Positions 15,735 through 25,106 of a DNA stretch of 64,000 nucleotides are shown piece after piece; position 1 is the stretch's first letter; every line of letters begins with the position of its first letter. The stretch covers positions 62,001 through 126,000 of the forward strand of contig NZ_QWDE01000001.1 of NCBI RefSeq assembly GCF_003432065.1, in the 5' to 3' direction. Origin of the DNA: Mucilaginibacter terrenus (GTDB taxonomy: Bacteria > Bacteroidota > Bacteroidia > Sphingobacteriales > Sphingobacteriaceae). Below the pieces are notes generated by a model. That model did not search any database. It had not been told where the DNA came from and saw nothing but the letters and a program-made list of their open reading frames with translations. Position numbers and translations under genes: made by a program.

Positions 15735-16607
15735 GTGCCTACTGCTAAACCAACCAAGCCGTCTCCCAAGCGTTCCCCCCGAAAACCTGCAACACGCAAG
15801 AAGAAAGCCGCGCCTGTTTCTAACAAGTGGTGGAAGGTGGCGCTTGCCGGATTGATATTAATATTGCTATCTCCGTTTTACTATGGATACATTCTTAACG
15901 GCTTTACCGGAGCATGGCGTTGGATAAAGGACATAGGGGAGGATGAGCACTATCGCACGTACAAAAGCTTTAAAATACGGATACCGTCAGGATATAAGAT
16001 TCACGGTATAGACGTTTCTTACGCGCAAGGCAAAATCGACTGGGCTAAGGTAAGAGCTATGGAGGAGGACAGTGTCCGCATTAATTTCGCTTTTGTAAAA
16101 GCCACCGAGGGGTTACTGATTGTAGACTCCTACTTTAAACGCAATTGGCGCGAAGCGCCAAAAGTGGGCATAGCTTGCGGTGCTTACCACTTTTTTCGTC
16201 CACGTAAAAATGGGCTGTGGCAGGCGCGTTTTTTTCTGCAGAACGTAAAAATGGAAAAAGGAGACCTCCCCCCGGTAGTTGATATTGAAGTACTGGATGG
16301 TACCACTCCGGAAAAAATGCGTAAAGAGCTTACCACTTTTGTAAAGCATGTTGAGAACAAAACAGGTGTACGGCCCATTATTTACGCAAATATTCAATTC
16401 TACAAAGACTACCTCGACGGGTATTTTGATGATTACCCTTTGTGGATAGCGCACTATTATCAGCCTAAATTGAAGTTAAGTAACAACACCAAGTGGCGTT
16501 TTTGGCAGCACTCAGATAAAGGGCGAGTTACCGGCATTAATCATGCAGTAGATTTTAACGTTTATAAGGGAGATAGCGTTGCCTTTCAAAACCTACTGAT
16601 ACACTGA
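15735..16607 (+). CDS. Membrane-anchored GH25 lysozyme-like muramidase
   Basis: This 290-residue protein has a very basic, proline-rich cytoplasmic tail (residues 1-32), one transmembrane helix (about 34-53) and a periplasmic GH25 domain (about 88-288). GH25 enzymes cleave the MurNAc-GlcNAc bond of peptidoglycan. Catalytic-type residues are present: Asp93 in HGIDVSYAQG and the Asp183-x-Glu185 pair in PPVVDIEV, with IIYANIQFY and PLWIAHYYQP further on. The start is GTG at 15735, the only reasonable one in frame, since an in-frame stop lies at 15708 and the next Met is inside the catalytic domain. It probably acts in cell-wall remodelling as an anchored, not secreted, muramidase. Confidence 0.9.
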   Translation: MPTAKPTKPSPKRSPRKPATRKKKAAPVSNKWWKVALAGLILILLSPFYYGYILNGFTGAWRWIKDIGEDEHYRTYKSFKIRIPSGYKIHGIDVSYAQGKIDWAKVRAMEEDSVRINFAFVKATEGLLIVDSYFKRNWREAPKVGIACGAYHFFRPRKNGLWQARFFLQNVKMEKGDLPPVVDIEVLDGTTPEKMRKELTTFVKHVENKTGVRPIIYANIQFYKDYLDGYFDDYPLWIAHYYQPKLKLSNNTKWRFWQHSDKGRVTGINHAVDFNVYKGDSVAFQNLLIH

Positions 16608-16697
16608 CCTTTTAACTCGAAAGTTTAAATGGTATTTTAAATTAAATTCTTCGCTATTGTCATAGTTGTGTAAATTACAAAATCAATTATCGACTAC

Positions 16698-17585
16698 ATG
16701 GCCGGAAGACAATCATGCGCTGGGAACTACATTAAGGTATTTGTTTTTGCATTAGCAGCTTTTGTAAGCACCTCTGTTTGCGCACAAAAAACAACAATGC
16801 TCAATGCTTTTGCACACAACGACTACTTTCATAAACGCCCTTTATACGATGCCCTGGATAATGGGTTTACCAATTTAGAAGCAGATATATTTTTGCGGAA
16901 CGGTAAGCTTGTGGTAGCACATATACTGCCCATGGTAGATAATAAAGGTACTCTTGAAGATTTGTACCTTAAGCCCTTACTTGCAAGCGTAAATGGCAGC
17001 AGTAACCTTGCTGCACGGCCATTAGGGCCGGTTACGCTGATGATTGACATTAAATCGAACGCAGAGAAAACTTACCAGGCGTTGAACATACTTTTAAACA
17101 AATACAGCTCGATAATTTCAGGTTACGAAAACGGGAAGATTGTGCAACGCCCGGTAACAGTAGTAATTACCGGTAACAAGCCATTTAAGATTATTAAGGA
17201 ACAAAAAAGCCGACTGGCTTTTATTGATGAAGACCTTACAAAAACCTACAAGGATACTCTCTCTACCAATGTTTATCAAACAGCAAGCTGCAAGTACTCT
17301 AAAATGCTGAAGTGGAACGGAAAGGGAAGTTTACCTCTAAAGCAGCGCCAGCATCTATCTGCTTACGTAAAAATGGCGCATAAATATGGTAAAAAGGTAA
17401 GATTATGGGCTTCGCCGGAAAACGAAAACGTTTGGAGAGAGCTATTAAGTTGTGGTGTAGACCTTATTAATACAGATCAATTACCCCGCCTGAGAAACTT
17501 TTTGCTTGCACGGGCTGATGCTTATGCCGCAATGACCGACTTGAACGAGCAAAGCATCACTCTGGACGGTGTGGATTTTCCTTAA
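16698..17585 (+). CDS. Exported PI-PLC / GDPD-superfamily protein
   Basis: This 295-residue protein has a signal peptide (VFVFALAAFVSTSVCAQ) and a TIM-barrel phosphodiesterase fold. The characteristic first motif is LNAFAHNDYFHKRPLYDALDNGFTNLEADIF (His and Asn-Asp pair, then the Glu-x-Asp metal site), with LVVAH for the second histidine, VTLMIDIKS, and the closing VDLINTDQLP. It resembles the family annotated as phosphatidylinositol-specific phospholipase C or glycerophosphodiester phosphodiesterase, sharing the AHNDY opening. The substrate is unknown. Its stop overlaps that of the convergent SDR gene by 4 bases. Confidence 0.87.
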   Translation: MAGRQSCAGNYIKVFVFALAAFVSTSVCAQKTTMLNAFAHNDYFHKRPLYDALDNGFTNLEADIFLRNGKLVVAHILPMVDNKGTLEDLYLKPLLASVNGSSNLAARPLGPVTLMIDIKSNAEKTYQALNILLNKYSSIISGYENGKIVQRPVTVVITGNKPFKIIKEQKSRLAFIDEDLTKTYKDTLSTNVYQTASCKYSKMLKWNGKGSLPLKQRQHLSAYVKMAHKYGKKVRLWASPENENVWRELLSCGVDLINTDQLPRLRNFLLARADAYAAMTDLNEQSITLDGVDFP

Positions 17586-19015
17586 GTTTTACTTTTTTCA
17601 GCTATTTTGTCCAGCATTCCCTTAAAAATAAAAAAGTGGAATGGCAACATAGCGTACCAATACAAACGCCCGGCGAGCCCAAGCGGCCTGAATGTTGCGG
17701 TCTGACTAATGCAATTGTCTTTATCCATTTTAAATTCCAGCCAGGCCTCGCCGGGCAACTTCATTTCTGCATAAAGTAGAAGCCTTTTCTCTTCCTTGCT
17801 GGCTAAAATTACGCGCCAAAAATCTAATGCATCACCGGGAGAGACTTCTGCTGCGTTTTTTCTGCCTCTGCGCAGACCTACACCGCCAAAAAGCCTGTCA
17901 AAAAATCCTCTAAAGCCCCAAAGCCAATTGGCATAGTACCAGCCGTTACGGCCACCAATGGAAAATATCCTTTCCAGTGATTTTTGCGGATCGCTAGCCT
18001 TTTTGGTCTGGGCGTTTTTAAACACGCCATATTTTGGTATTTCTATATGTTTAGAAAGTCCTCTTGCAAAAATCTTGTTGTCGCCTGCATCGTTCCAACT
18101 GGAAAGAACCAGGTTTTGCTCAATTTTTTCGAATGCTATAGCAATTGCCTGTTTATAGGGAATCAGCTTAATACCCAACCTTTGCGGCAATTCATTTTCT
18201 TTTGCTATTACATCAATCTTCATGCTATCTACCAAGTTCTTAGCAAGTGGGTAGGAGGTTGAAGTTACAAAGTACAGCCAGTAGGAAGAGAGCTTTGGCG
18301 AAAAGAAAGGCACCGTTATAATTTTGCGTTTTAGCTTTCTTACTTCTCCAAACTGCATTAGCATTTGCTTGTAGGTCAGTGTATCCGGGCCGTAAATGTC
18401 GAAATGTTTATTGTAAGTATATTCGTCAAGCAGTACGCCTGATAGAAATTGCACTACATTGCGGATAGCCACCGGCTGGCACTTCGTTTCGAGCCATTTG
18501 GGCGCGATCATTACGGGTAGTTTTTCCACCAAATCGCGGATGATCTCGAAAGACGCGCTTCCCGATCCAACTATAATGCCTGCCCTTAATGCAGTTACCG
18601 GTACTTTGCTCTTACGCAGTTCTTCTTCAACCGCCTTGCGTGACGCTAGGTGCTTGCTTAATTTGTCCTCGTTAACAATGCCACCCATGTATATGATCTG
18701 CTTAGCAGTGGTACTATCGGCGTAGGCAACGAAGTTCTCCGCAGAGAGCTTTTCTTCCTTACTGAAATCGCCACCACTCATGCTCATGGAGTGAACCAGG
18801 TAATATGCTGCATCTATATCTTTAGGGAGTTGATCCAGCGTCTCCCTTTTTTGCAGGTCTGCTTCAACTATCGTTACAAGTTCGGGTTTGTATTTTTTTA
18901 TATCTAACCGTGCCTTGTCACGTACGGCGCAAACTACATTGTGCCCTGCTTCCAGCAGTACTGGTAATAATCGTTTGCCTATGTAACCGGTAGCACCAGT
19001 AAGTAGAATCTTCAT
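17582..19015 (-). CDS. SDR family oxidoreductase with DUF2867 domain
   Basis: This 477-residue protein has an N-terminal atypical short-chain dehydrogenase Rossmann domain (MKILLTGATGYIGKRLLPVLLEAGH, then VEADLQKRETL, AAYYLVHSM and IYMGGIV) spanning about 1-290, and a C-terminal DUF2867 domain (about 330-477: GGRNGWYYANWLW, GDALDFWRVI, AWLEFKMD, GLAGRLYWYAMLPFHFFIF) with a hydrophobic end that may touch the membrane. It resembles NmrA/YcfI-type NAD(P)-binding proteins with an unknown substrate. The stop codon overlaps the convergent PI-PLC-like gene; upstream lies the promoter region of the kelch regulator, divergent. Confidence 0.88.
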   Translation of the reverse strand: MKILLTGATGYIGKRLLPVLLEAGHNVVCAVRDKARLDIKKYKPELVTIVEADLQKRETLDQLPKDIDAAYYLVHSMSMSGGDFSKEEKLSAENFVAYADSTTAKQIIYMGGIVNEDKLSKHLASRKAVEEELRKSKVPVTALRAGIIVGSGSASFEIIRDLVEKLPVMIAPKWLETKCQPVAIRNVVQFLSGVLLDEYTYNKHFDIYGPDTLTYKQMLMQFGEVRKLKRKIITVPFFSPKLSSYWLYFVTSTSYPLAKNLVDSMKIDVIAKENELPQRLGIKLIPYKQAIAIAFEKIEQNLVLSSWNDAGDNKIFARGLSKHIEIPKYGVFKNAQTKKASDPQKSLERIFSIGGRNGWYYANWLWGFRGFFDRLFGGVGLRRGRKNAAEVSPGDALDFWRVILASKEEKRLLLYAEMKLPGEAWLEFKMDKDNCISQTATFRPLGLAGRLYWYAMLPFHFFIFKGMLDKIAEKSKT

Positions 19016-19132
19016 AACTGTTTAACGTACAGCGTCGGCTATTGTTCCAACCTTATAAGTTGAATGCTCCTTTTCCAAAAAAGGAATAGTGTAATTGCCA
19101 AAGAAATGATGTTTACTACGCGTTGGATTGCC

Positions 19133-19162
19133 TTTGTTACTGTTGTAAAAACGCTAAATTTG
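19133..19162 (+). promoter_or_regulatory. Full Bacteroidota promoter of the kelch regulator gene
   Basis: TTTG at 19133-19136, an 18-base spacer and TAAATTTG at 19155-19162 fit the -33 TTTG and -7 TAnnTTTG consensus at normal spacing. Transcription would start near 19166, so translation must begin after that. This rules out the upstream part of the long frame and fixes the ATG at 19204. Confidence 0.7.
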
Positions 19163-19203
19163 TCTTCTTGTTTAAGTCAATACGCCGTCCTCTTGGTATT
19201 CTG

Positions 19204-21759
19204 ATGAAAGTAACTGGTAGATTTATATCGCCGTTTACGCCGGTACATAATGCTATTTGTACTCTGTTGCTGTTGGTGGTTAGTGTGTGGAATTGCAAAG
19301 CGCAGAGCCTGCAGTTTAATTCTAACGACAGCTTAATGAGCAAGCGCACCTCTTACGTAGTGTTTGCCAACAAGCCACCCACCTTTAAAGACCGCTTCAT
19401 TATCAGTTTTGATTTGTCGTTATGGGATAACGACCACCTGGGCTACGTTTTTAACATTACCGACACGCATAATAACTCGTATAGCCTGACCTATATCTAC
19501 AATCATAATGGCTCGCCAACACTTAATTTTAACATTGATAGTAAGAGCAATAAGATAGAGATACCCCTGCAGCTTTCTCAATTGAAGAAACGGCACTGGA
19601 TACCTGTAAAGGTGGACATAAACTTAACGGCCAATACTGTTGCCTTTTTAGTTAATGGCAAATGGTATAAAGCAAAAGAGTTTGGTTTTGAACAGGAGAT
19701 AACACCCACGATCACGTTTGGCCGCAATCCGCATTACTCTGATGTGCCTAAAATGGCGCTGAAGGACCTTGAAATTGGCAATGAAGATGAGAAATACTTT
19801 TTTCCATTAAACGAATGGAAAGGCAGCGCCGTGCACGACAAGGAAGGTGACGCTATCGGCTATGTAGATCACCCTTCGTGGCTCATCAACGAATCTTATT
19901 TCTGGACACCTAAATTTCAGCGCACGTTTAATGATGTTGCAGGGCTGAATTTTGATGCGGAGAAGCAAAACCTGTTTGTGTTCGAGAAAGATCGACTACT
20001 GCAATATAATGTGCAAGATGGTGTCGTTTCAGAAAAGTCTTACAAGAACACTTTACCAATAAAGCTGGTACTGGGCAAAAGTGTTGTAAATACAAATCAG
20101 CATAAGGTATATGCCTATGAGGCTTTGCCGGCAGATAGTAATCAAAGCATTGCCGCTCTTGACCTGAGCACACTTACCTGGCAGCTTTTAGGTAAAGGCT
20201 CCATCCGCGACCAAAGACATCATCATAATTCTTTTTTCGACCGGGATCAGAAAGAACTTTATCTTTTTGGGGGATATGGTTCATTCCAGTACCACAAAGA
20301 CCTTTTTAAGTACGACCAGGCGCTAGACAAATGGCAAAAACTTGAATTTAAAGGTGATACTATAACACCTCGTTTTTTCTCGGGCAGCAGCCAGGCTGAT
20401 AACAACAATGAGGTTTATGTGTTTGGCGGCTATGGCAACCAGTCGGGTAATCAAATAGTTGGTGGTACGCACTATTACGATTTATACAGGCTCAATTTAA
20501 CTACCCATACAATTAAAAAGCTTTGGCAGATAACACCTGCAGAAGAGCCTTTTGTATCCGCTAATAACCTCATTATTTCTAAGGATAAGAAATATTTTTA
20601 CGCATTGTGTTATCCGCACGAAAAACCGAAAACCAATCTTGGGCTGTATAAATTTTCAATCAAGGATGGATCATACGAGATTGTTAGCGGAACTATCCCG
20701 GTCACTTCGGAACGTATAGAAAGTGACTTCAACCTTTTCTACGATGCCACGCAGGATATTTTTATTTGTACTGCCCAGGAGTTTACATCGCCAACGCAAT
20801 CAACCATACGTATCCTTACGCTTTCCGGTCCGCCTGTAACTACACAGGCTTACCTTGAGGCGCAAAAACCCGAAGAAGCCAGCACAGGTAAATACTGGTG
20901 GTATGCAGTAGCCGCGGCGGCTACTGCAGGTGGTGTGGCTTATTTGCTTTGGAAGAAGAAATCAAAACCTGCTGTTGCTGATGCTGAGGAACAATTGGTA
21001 TTTGATCCTTCTTCTAGAAAAAAGGCCGAAAAAAAACCAAACGCGGTGTATCTGCTAGGCGAGTTTAATGCATATAACAAAGCTGGGAAGGATATAACTT
21101 ACCTTTTCAGCCCGAAAATAAAACAGTTATTTATACTGATATTACTGAACAGCCGGGAAGGCGAAGGGGTGATTTCCAAAAAAATATCATTTACACTTTG
21201 GCCGGAGAAAGATGTTACAAAAACCAAGAACATCCGGGGCGTAACGCTCAATCACCTAAGGAACATCCTTGCCGATTTTGATGGTATTGAGCTTACCTTT
21301 ATAAATGATACCTACCGTTTCCAGATCAATGAAGGTTTTTATTGCGATTACTTTGTAATCAGTTCTGCAATCGATCAAGTGCATCAGCACGACCTTACTA
21401 CAGAGGCGTTTGTTAACGGATACTTCGACTTGTTTAGCCGTGGCAGCCTTTTGAAGGAGCTGCCCGAGACGTGGCTGGACAATATTAAACTCGAATTTGA
21501 AGAATTGTTGTTACAAGTACTGCTGCCCGAAGTAAAACGAATATATGAAGCTGGAGACCACAAGCGCGCGCTGGAGCTCTCTCGCATTGCCTTGACGATA
21601 GATCCGTTTAATGACGTTGCATTAAAATATAAACTCAAGTCTCTTCGCCGGATTAAAGGTGTTGACACTGCTCGCAGGGTTTACGACGAATTTGCAGCAG
21701 AGTATCAAAAATCGCTCGATAGTGAATATCATGTTCCTTTCGAGAAGATCTGCCGGTAG
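19204..21759 (+). CDS. Membrane-spanning kelch-sensor / winged-helix regulator of the adjacent locus
   Basis: This 851-residue protein starts with a membrane-targeting segment (NAICTLLLLVVSVWNCKAQ). The periplasmic part has a concanavalin/LamG-like beta sandwich (about 35-225) and kelch repeats (about 260-530; two FGGYG words in ELYLFGGYG and EVYVFGGYG). One transmembrane helix at about 563-583 (WYAVAAAATAGGVAYLLW) is followed by basic residues, and the cytoplasmic part carries a winged-helix DNA-binding domain (about 612-715: SKKISFTLWPEKDVTKTKN, GVTLNHLRNIL) and a helical TPR/BTAD-like tail. I infer a one-component regulator that senses a glycan outside and acts on DNA inside. It lies 187 bases before the SusC gene, with repeated GGTTAA words between. 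Confidence 0.85.
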   Translation: MKVTGRFISPFTPVHNAICTLLLLVVSVWNCKAQSLQFNSNDSLMSKRTSYVVFANKPPTFKDRFIISFDLSLWDNDHLGYVFNITDTHNNSYSLTYIYNHNGSPTLNFNIDSKSNKIEIPLQLSQLKKRHWIPVKVDINLTANTVAFLVNGKWYKAKEFGFEQEITPTITFGRNPHYSDVPKMALKDLEIGNEDEKYFFPLNEWKGSAVHDKEGDAIGYVDHPSWLINESYFWTPKFQRTFNDVAGLNFDAEKQNLFVFEKDRLLQYNVQDGVVSEKSYKNTLPIKLVLGKSVVNTNQHKVYAYEALPADSNQSIAALDLSTLTWQLLGKGSIRDQRHHHNSFFDRDQKELYLFGGYGSFQYHKDLFKYDQALDKWQKLEFKGDTITPRFFSGSSQADNNNEVYVFGGYGNQSGNQIVGGTHYYDLYRLNLTTHTIKKLWQITPAEEPFVSANNLIISKDKKYFYALCYPHEKPKTNLGLYKFSIKDGSYEIVSGTIPVTSERIESDFNLFYDATQDIFICTAQEFTSPTQSTIRILTLSGPPVTTQAYLEAQKPEEASTGKYWWYAVAAAATAGGVAYLLWKKKSKPAVADAEEQLVFDPSSRKKAEKKPNAVYLLGEFNAYNKAGKDITYLFSPKIKQLFILILLNSREGEGVISKKISFTLWPEKDVTKTKNIRGVTLNHLRNILADFDGIELTFINDTYRFQINEGFYCDYFVISSAIDQVHQHDLTTEAFVNGYFDLFSRGSLLKELPETWLDNIKLEFEELLLQVLLPEVKRIYEAGDHKRALELSRIALTIDPFNDVALKYKLKSLRRIKGVDTARRVYDEFAAEYQKSLDSEYHVPFEKICR

Positions 21760-21787
21760 CATTTCCAATTAAACTTCTTAATAATTA

Positions 21788-21883
21788 GGTTAATTATGCT
21801 CGGTTAACAAAGTTTTAAGCGGGTTAACCCTTTTTTTAACCCCCATTTTAATACATCCCCATCTATACTTGCTTGCCGGTTAA
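21788..21883 (+). promoter_or_regulatory. Cluster of GGTTAA words upstream of susC (candidate operator)
   Basis: GGTTAA occurs at 21788, 21802, 21822 and 21878 on the forward strand. The second and third sit exactly 20 bases apart (CGGTTAAC and GGGTTAAC), and the third is part of the palindrome GGGTTAACCC at 21821-21830, with TTAACCC repeated at 21836-21842. The GGGTTAA/TTAACCC pair could also form a weak hairpin. The position between the regulator and the operon it probably controls makes an operator likely. Confidence 0.45.
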
Positions 21884-21946
21884 AGGAGGACTTACCAATT
21901 ACTTCTTTGCAAACCGGCATCAAAAACCAATTATAACCAACAACCT

Positions 21947-24900
21947 ATGGATGAAAATTTTACCAATTATGGTGTACACCCCCGTGGTATACGCTATGGT
22001 GTGAAGATGGGGAGGGCGGTGCAATGTTGCATTATATCCGTCTTGCTGGTACTTCTATGGAGTACATCCTTTGCACAAACAAACACTATCACCGGGAAAG
22101 TGTCTGACAATGCCGGTCCGCTGCCCGGCGTTACCGTTAAAGTTAAAGGGACAAACACCGCTACTGTAACAGATGTAAATGGCAAGTACACCATTGCAGT
22201 AAGTTCCGGTCAAACATTGCAATTTTCCTTTTTAGGGTACGCAGCGCAGGAAGTCCCTATTACTAACCAGCCTTCAGTTAACATCACACTAACGCAAGCA
22301 TCCTCTACACTCAATGAGGTTGTAGTAGTAGGTTACGGTACACAAAAGAAAGTTACGGTAACAGGTTCTGTTGCCACCGTAAACAGTAGCGAGATAGTAA
22401 CCACCAAGAACGAGAACGTGCTGAACTCGCTAACCGGTAAGGTAGCCGGTTTACGCGTTACGCAAAACTCAGCTGAACCGGGCTCCTTCGACAACTCCTT
22501 CAGTATTCGTGGGTTTGGCGATCCGCTGGTGATCATAGACGGGGTACCACGGGATAACATCACCAGGCTTGACCCAAATGATATCGAAAGCGTGTCAGTA
22601 CTGAAAGACGCTGCGGCTGCTATTTACGGCGTGCGCGCGGCAAACGGTGTAGTCTTGGTTACTACCAAAAAAGGTAAAAAAGGATCAATGGAACTTAACT
22701 ACTCCGGTACGTATGGTTTCCAGGTACCATCAGGCTTGCCGAAGCCGGTTGAAGCAATTGATTACATGACACTGGTGAATGAGCAGCTATTGCATAATGT
22801 GAACGGTGGCCAGGTAAAATATTCTCAAGCCGATTTTGACGCTTACACCAGCGGCCAGCGTGTAACTACCGACTGGTATACGCCTGTAATTAAGAATAAA
22901 GTACCCCAGTCACAGCACAATTTAAATGCTATTGGCGGAAGCGAAAATACCAACTACTTCATCAGTGCGGGTATAACCAATCAGGATGGTTTTCTTCGCA
23001 GCGGCGACCTTAACTATAAGCGTTACAACCTACGGTCGAACCTTTCTGCTAAAGTAAATAAAAACCTTACGGTAGATGTGAACCTGAATGGTACTATGGA
23101 TCAAAAGAACCAGCCTTACCAGGATGCGTGGTGGATAATTCGTTCGTTCTGGAGACAAGTACCTACACAATCTATTTACGCAAACAACAATCCAGATTAT
23201 CTTAATGTTGGCCAGGTTGACGGCTCTAACCCGGTGGCACTTGCTGATGCCGATGTTGATGGATACCGGGTTTATAACAACAAGTGGTTCCAATCGCAGC
23301 TTTCGGCTACGTACGTGGTGCCCTTCGTACCAGGGCTTAGCGCTAAGGGGTTGTTTAGTTATGACTATTACAGCTCCAGCAACCGCATCTACCAAAAATC
23401 TTACAACCAGTATAACTACGATGCAAATAGCGACAGCTATCAGGCTGTGCCAAACCAAACACCTGCTACTTTCCGCAGAGAGTTTTTCGAGCGTCCGGGC
23501 ACGCTAATGCAATTGTCGCTTAATTACGACCGTAGCTTTGGTGATCATAGTTTTACGGGCTTATTATTATATGAAGAGAATAACCGCCAGCAAGATAATT
23601 TCTATGCACAGCGTGAACTCTCTTTAGCTGTAGATCAACTATTTTCAGGAAGTGCCCAAAACCAGCTAGGTTCTGCAAACTCCGGCGATATATATAACTA
23701 CACCAATAAGTCTGTTGTAGGTCGTATCAACTACAATTACAAAAGTAAGTACCTGGCAGAATTTAGTTTTCGTAACGATGGCTCCTCAAGGTTCTCGCCT
23801 TTGAAACGCTGGGGATTTTTCCCGGCCGGTTCATTAGGCTGGAGAATATCTCAGGAAGGATTCTGGAAAAATTCAACAGCGCTATCATTCATCAACGATC
23901 TGAAATTAAGGGCATCTTATGGTAAAGTAGGGGATGACTCCGCACTGGCTTACCAGTTCCTTACAGGTTACCGCTACCCTGCAAATGGGTCTAACAACCA
24001 GCTGCCTCCGGGTTCAGTGTTCGACGGTACGTTTGTTAATGGTACTGAGAATCTGGGTATAGCTAACCCTAACCTTACCTGGTTCAACGCCGAAACTTAC
24101 AATATCGGTATGGACTTGGAAGCATGGAACGGCCTATTAGGTGCTACCGTCAACGTTTTTCGTCGTGACCGCACCGGTTTGCTTGCAACACAAATATTGA
24201 ATTTGCCAGGCGTTGTTGGTGCAGACCTTCCGCAGGAGAACTTAAATAGCGATCGCACTCAGGGGTTCGAATTAGAGCTTAGCCATCGCAATCATCTCGG
24301 TGCGTTTAGCTATTTCTTAAGAGGTAACGTATCATGGGCACGAACCCAAAACCGTACGGTTGTGCAGTCTCGCTTTGGCAACTCTCAACTAAACTGGCAT
24401 AACAATCAAAACAATCGCTGGAATAACATTTATTGGGGCTACGGCGAAGGTGGAAGGTACACCAGCTATCAGGATATCCTGAACAGCGGACAGTTTGTAT
24501 CTCGTAATGCAGTAGTGGGTGATTATATCTACGAGGATTGGAACGGCGACGGGCAGATCAACAACGACGACGTGCACCCGATAGCTTACAACAGCGCGCC
24601 ATTAACCAACTTTGGTTTAACACTTGGTGGCGCTTACAAAGGGTTCGACTTCAATACCGTGTGGCAGGGTGCAAGCGGTGTAAGTGTTTCTTATCAGGAA
24701 CAGTTGAACATACCTCTTTGGGGTGGTGGCAGCGCGTTGGGTATGTTCCTGGACAGATATCATCCGGCAGATGCAAATGCTGATCCTTACAATCCTAATA
24801 CAGTTTGGATACCTGGTAACTACGCGCTTACTGGTACCACTGCAGATGTAAACTCCATGTTTAACATTCAGGATGCCAAATACATCAGGCTAAAATCTGC

Positions 24901-25096
24901 CGAACTGGGTTACAGCATCAGTTCAGGTTTTGCGAAAAAGATAGGCATTAAAGGTGCCAGGATATTTGTGAATGGCTACAACCTGCTAACCTTCACCGGG
25001 GTTAAGTACCTGGACCCGGAACATCCTTCCAGCACTTATGGGTACCTCTACCCACTTAACAAAACTTACTCACTTGGCGTAAATGTTAAGCTATAA
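21947..25096 (+). CDS. SusC/RagA-type TonB-dependent outer-membrane transporter (mannan-type locus)
   Basis: This 1049-residue protein has a signal peptide ending near TSFAQ, a carboxypeptidase-like N-terminal domain (ITGKVSDNAGPLPGVTVKVKGTN), a TonB box region and plug (EVVVVGYGTQKKVTVTGS, SIRGFGDPLVIIDGVPRD, SVLKDAAAAIYGVRAANGVVLVTTKKG), and a 22-strand barrel to the end. It imports oligosaccharides delivered by its SusD partner, powered by TonB. It is first gene of an operon with SusD (11 bases), DUF3823, an unclassified enzyme, GH92 and GH76, so the substrate is probably mannose-containing. I see no STN domain, so it is controlled by the kelch regulator rather than by a sigma/anti-sigma pair. 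Confidence 0.95.
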   Translation: MDENFTNYGVHPRGIRYGVKMGRAVQCCIISVLLVLLWSTSFAQTNTITGKVSDNAGPLPGVTVKVKGTNTATVTDVNGKYTIAVSSGQTLQFSFLGYAAQEVPITNQPSVNITLTQASSTLNEVVVVGYGTQKKVTVTGSVATVNSSEIVTTKNENVLNSLTGKVAGLRVTQNSAEPGSFDNSFSIRGFGDPLVIIDGVPRDNITRLDPNDIESVSVLKDAAAAIYGVRAANGVVLVTTKKGKKGSMELNYSGTYGFQVPSGLPKPVEAIDYMTLVNEQLLHNVNGGQVKYSQADFDAYTSGQRVTTDWYTPVIKNKVPQSQHNLNAIGGSENTNYFISAGITNQDGFLRSGDLNYKRYNLRSNLSAKVNKNLTVDVNLNGTMDQKNQPYQDAWWIIRSFWRQVPTQSIYANNNPDYLNVGQVDGSNPVALADADVDGYRVYNNKWFQSQLSATYVVPFVPGLSAKGLFSYDYYSSSNRIYQKSYNQYNYDANSDSYQAVPNQTPATFRREFFERPGTLMQLSLNYDRSFGDHSFTGLLLYEENNRQQDNFYAQRELSLAVDQLFSGSAQNQLGSANSGDIYNYTNKSVVGRINYNYKSKYLAEFSFRNDGSSRFSPLKRWGFFPAGSLGWRISQEGFWKNSTALSFINDLKLRASYGKVGDDSALAYQFLTGYRYPANGSNNQLPPGSVFDGTFVNGTENLGIANPNLTWFNAETYNIGMDLEAWNGLLGATVNVFRRDRTGLLATQILNLPGVVGADLPQENLNSDRTQGFELELSHRNHLGAFSYFLRGNVSWARTQNRTVVQSRFGNSQLNWHNNQNNRWNNIYWGYGEGGRYTSYQDILNSGQFVSRNAVVGDYIYEDWNGDGQINNDDVHPIAYNSAPLTNFGLTLGGAYKGFDFNTVWQGASGVSVSYQEQLNIPLWGGGSALGMFLDRYHPADANADPYNPNTVWIPGNYALTGTTADVNSMFNIQDAKYIRLKSAELGYSISSGFAKKIGIKGARIFVNGYNLLTFTGVKYLDPEHPSSTYGYLYPLNKTYSLGVNVKL

Positions 25097-25106
25097 CATC
25101 AACAAC

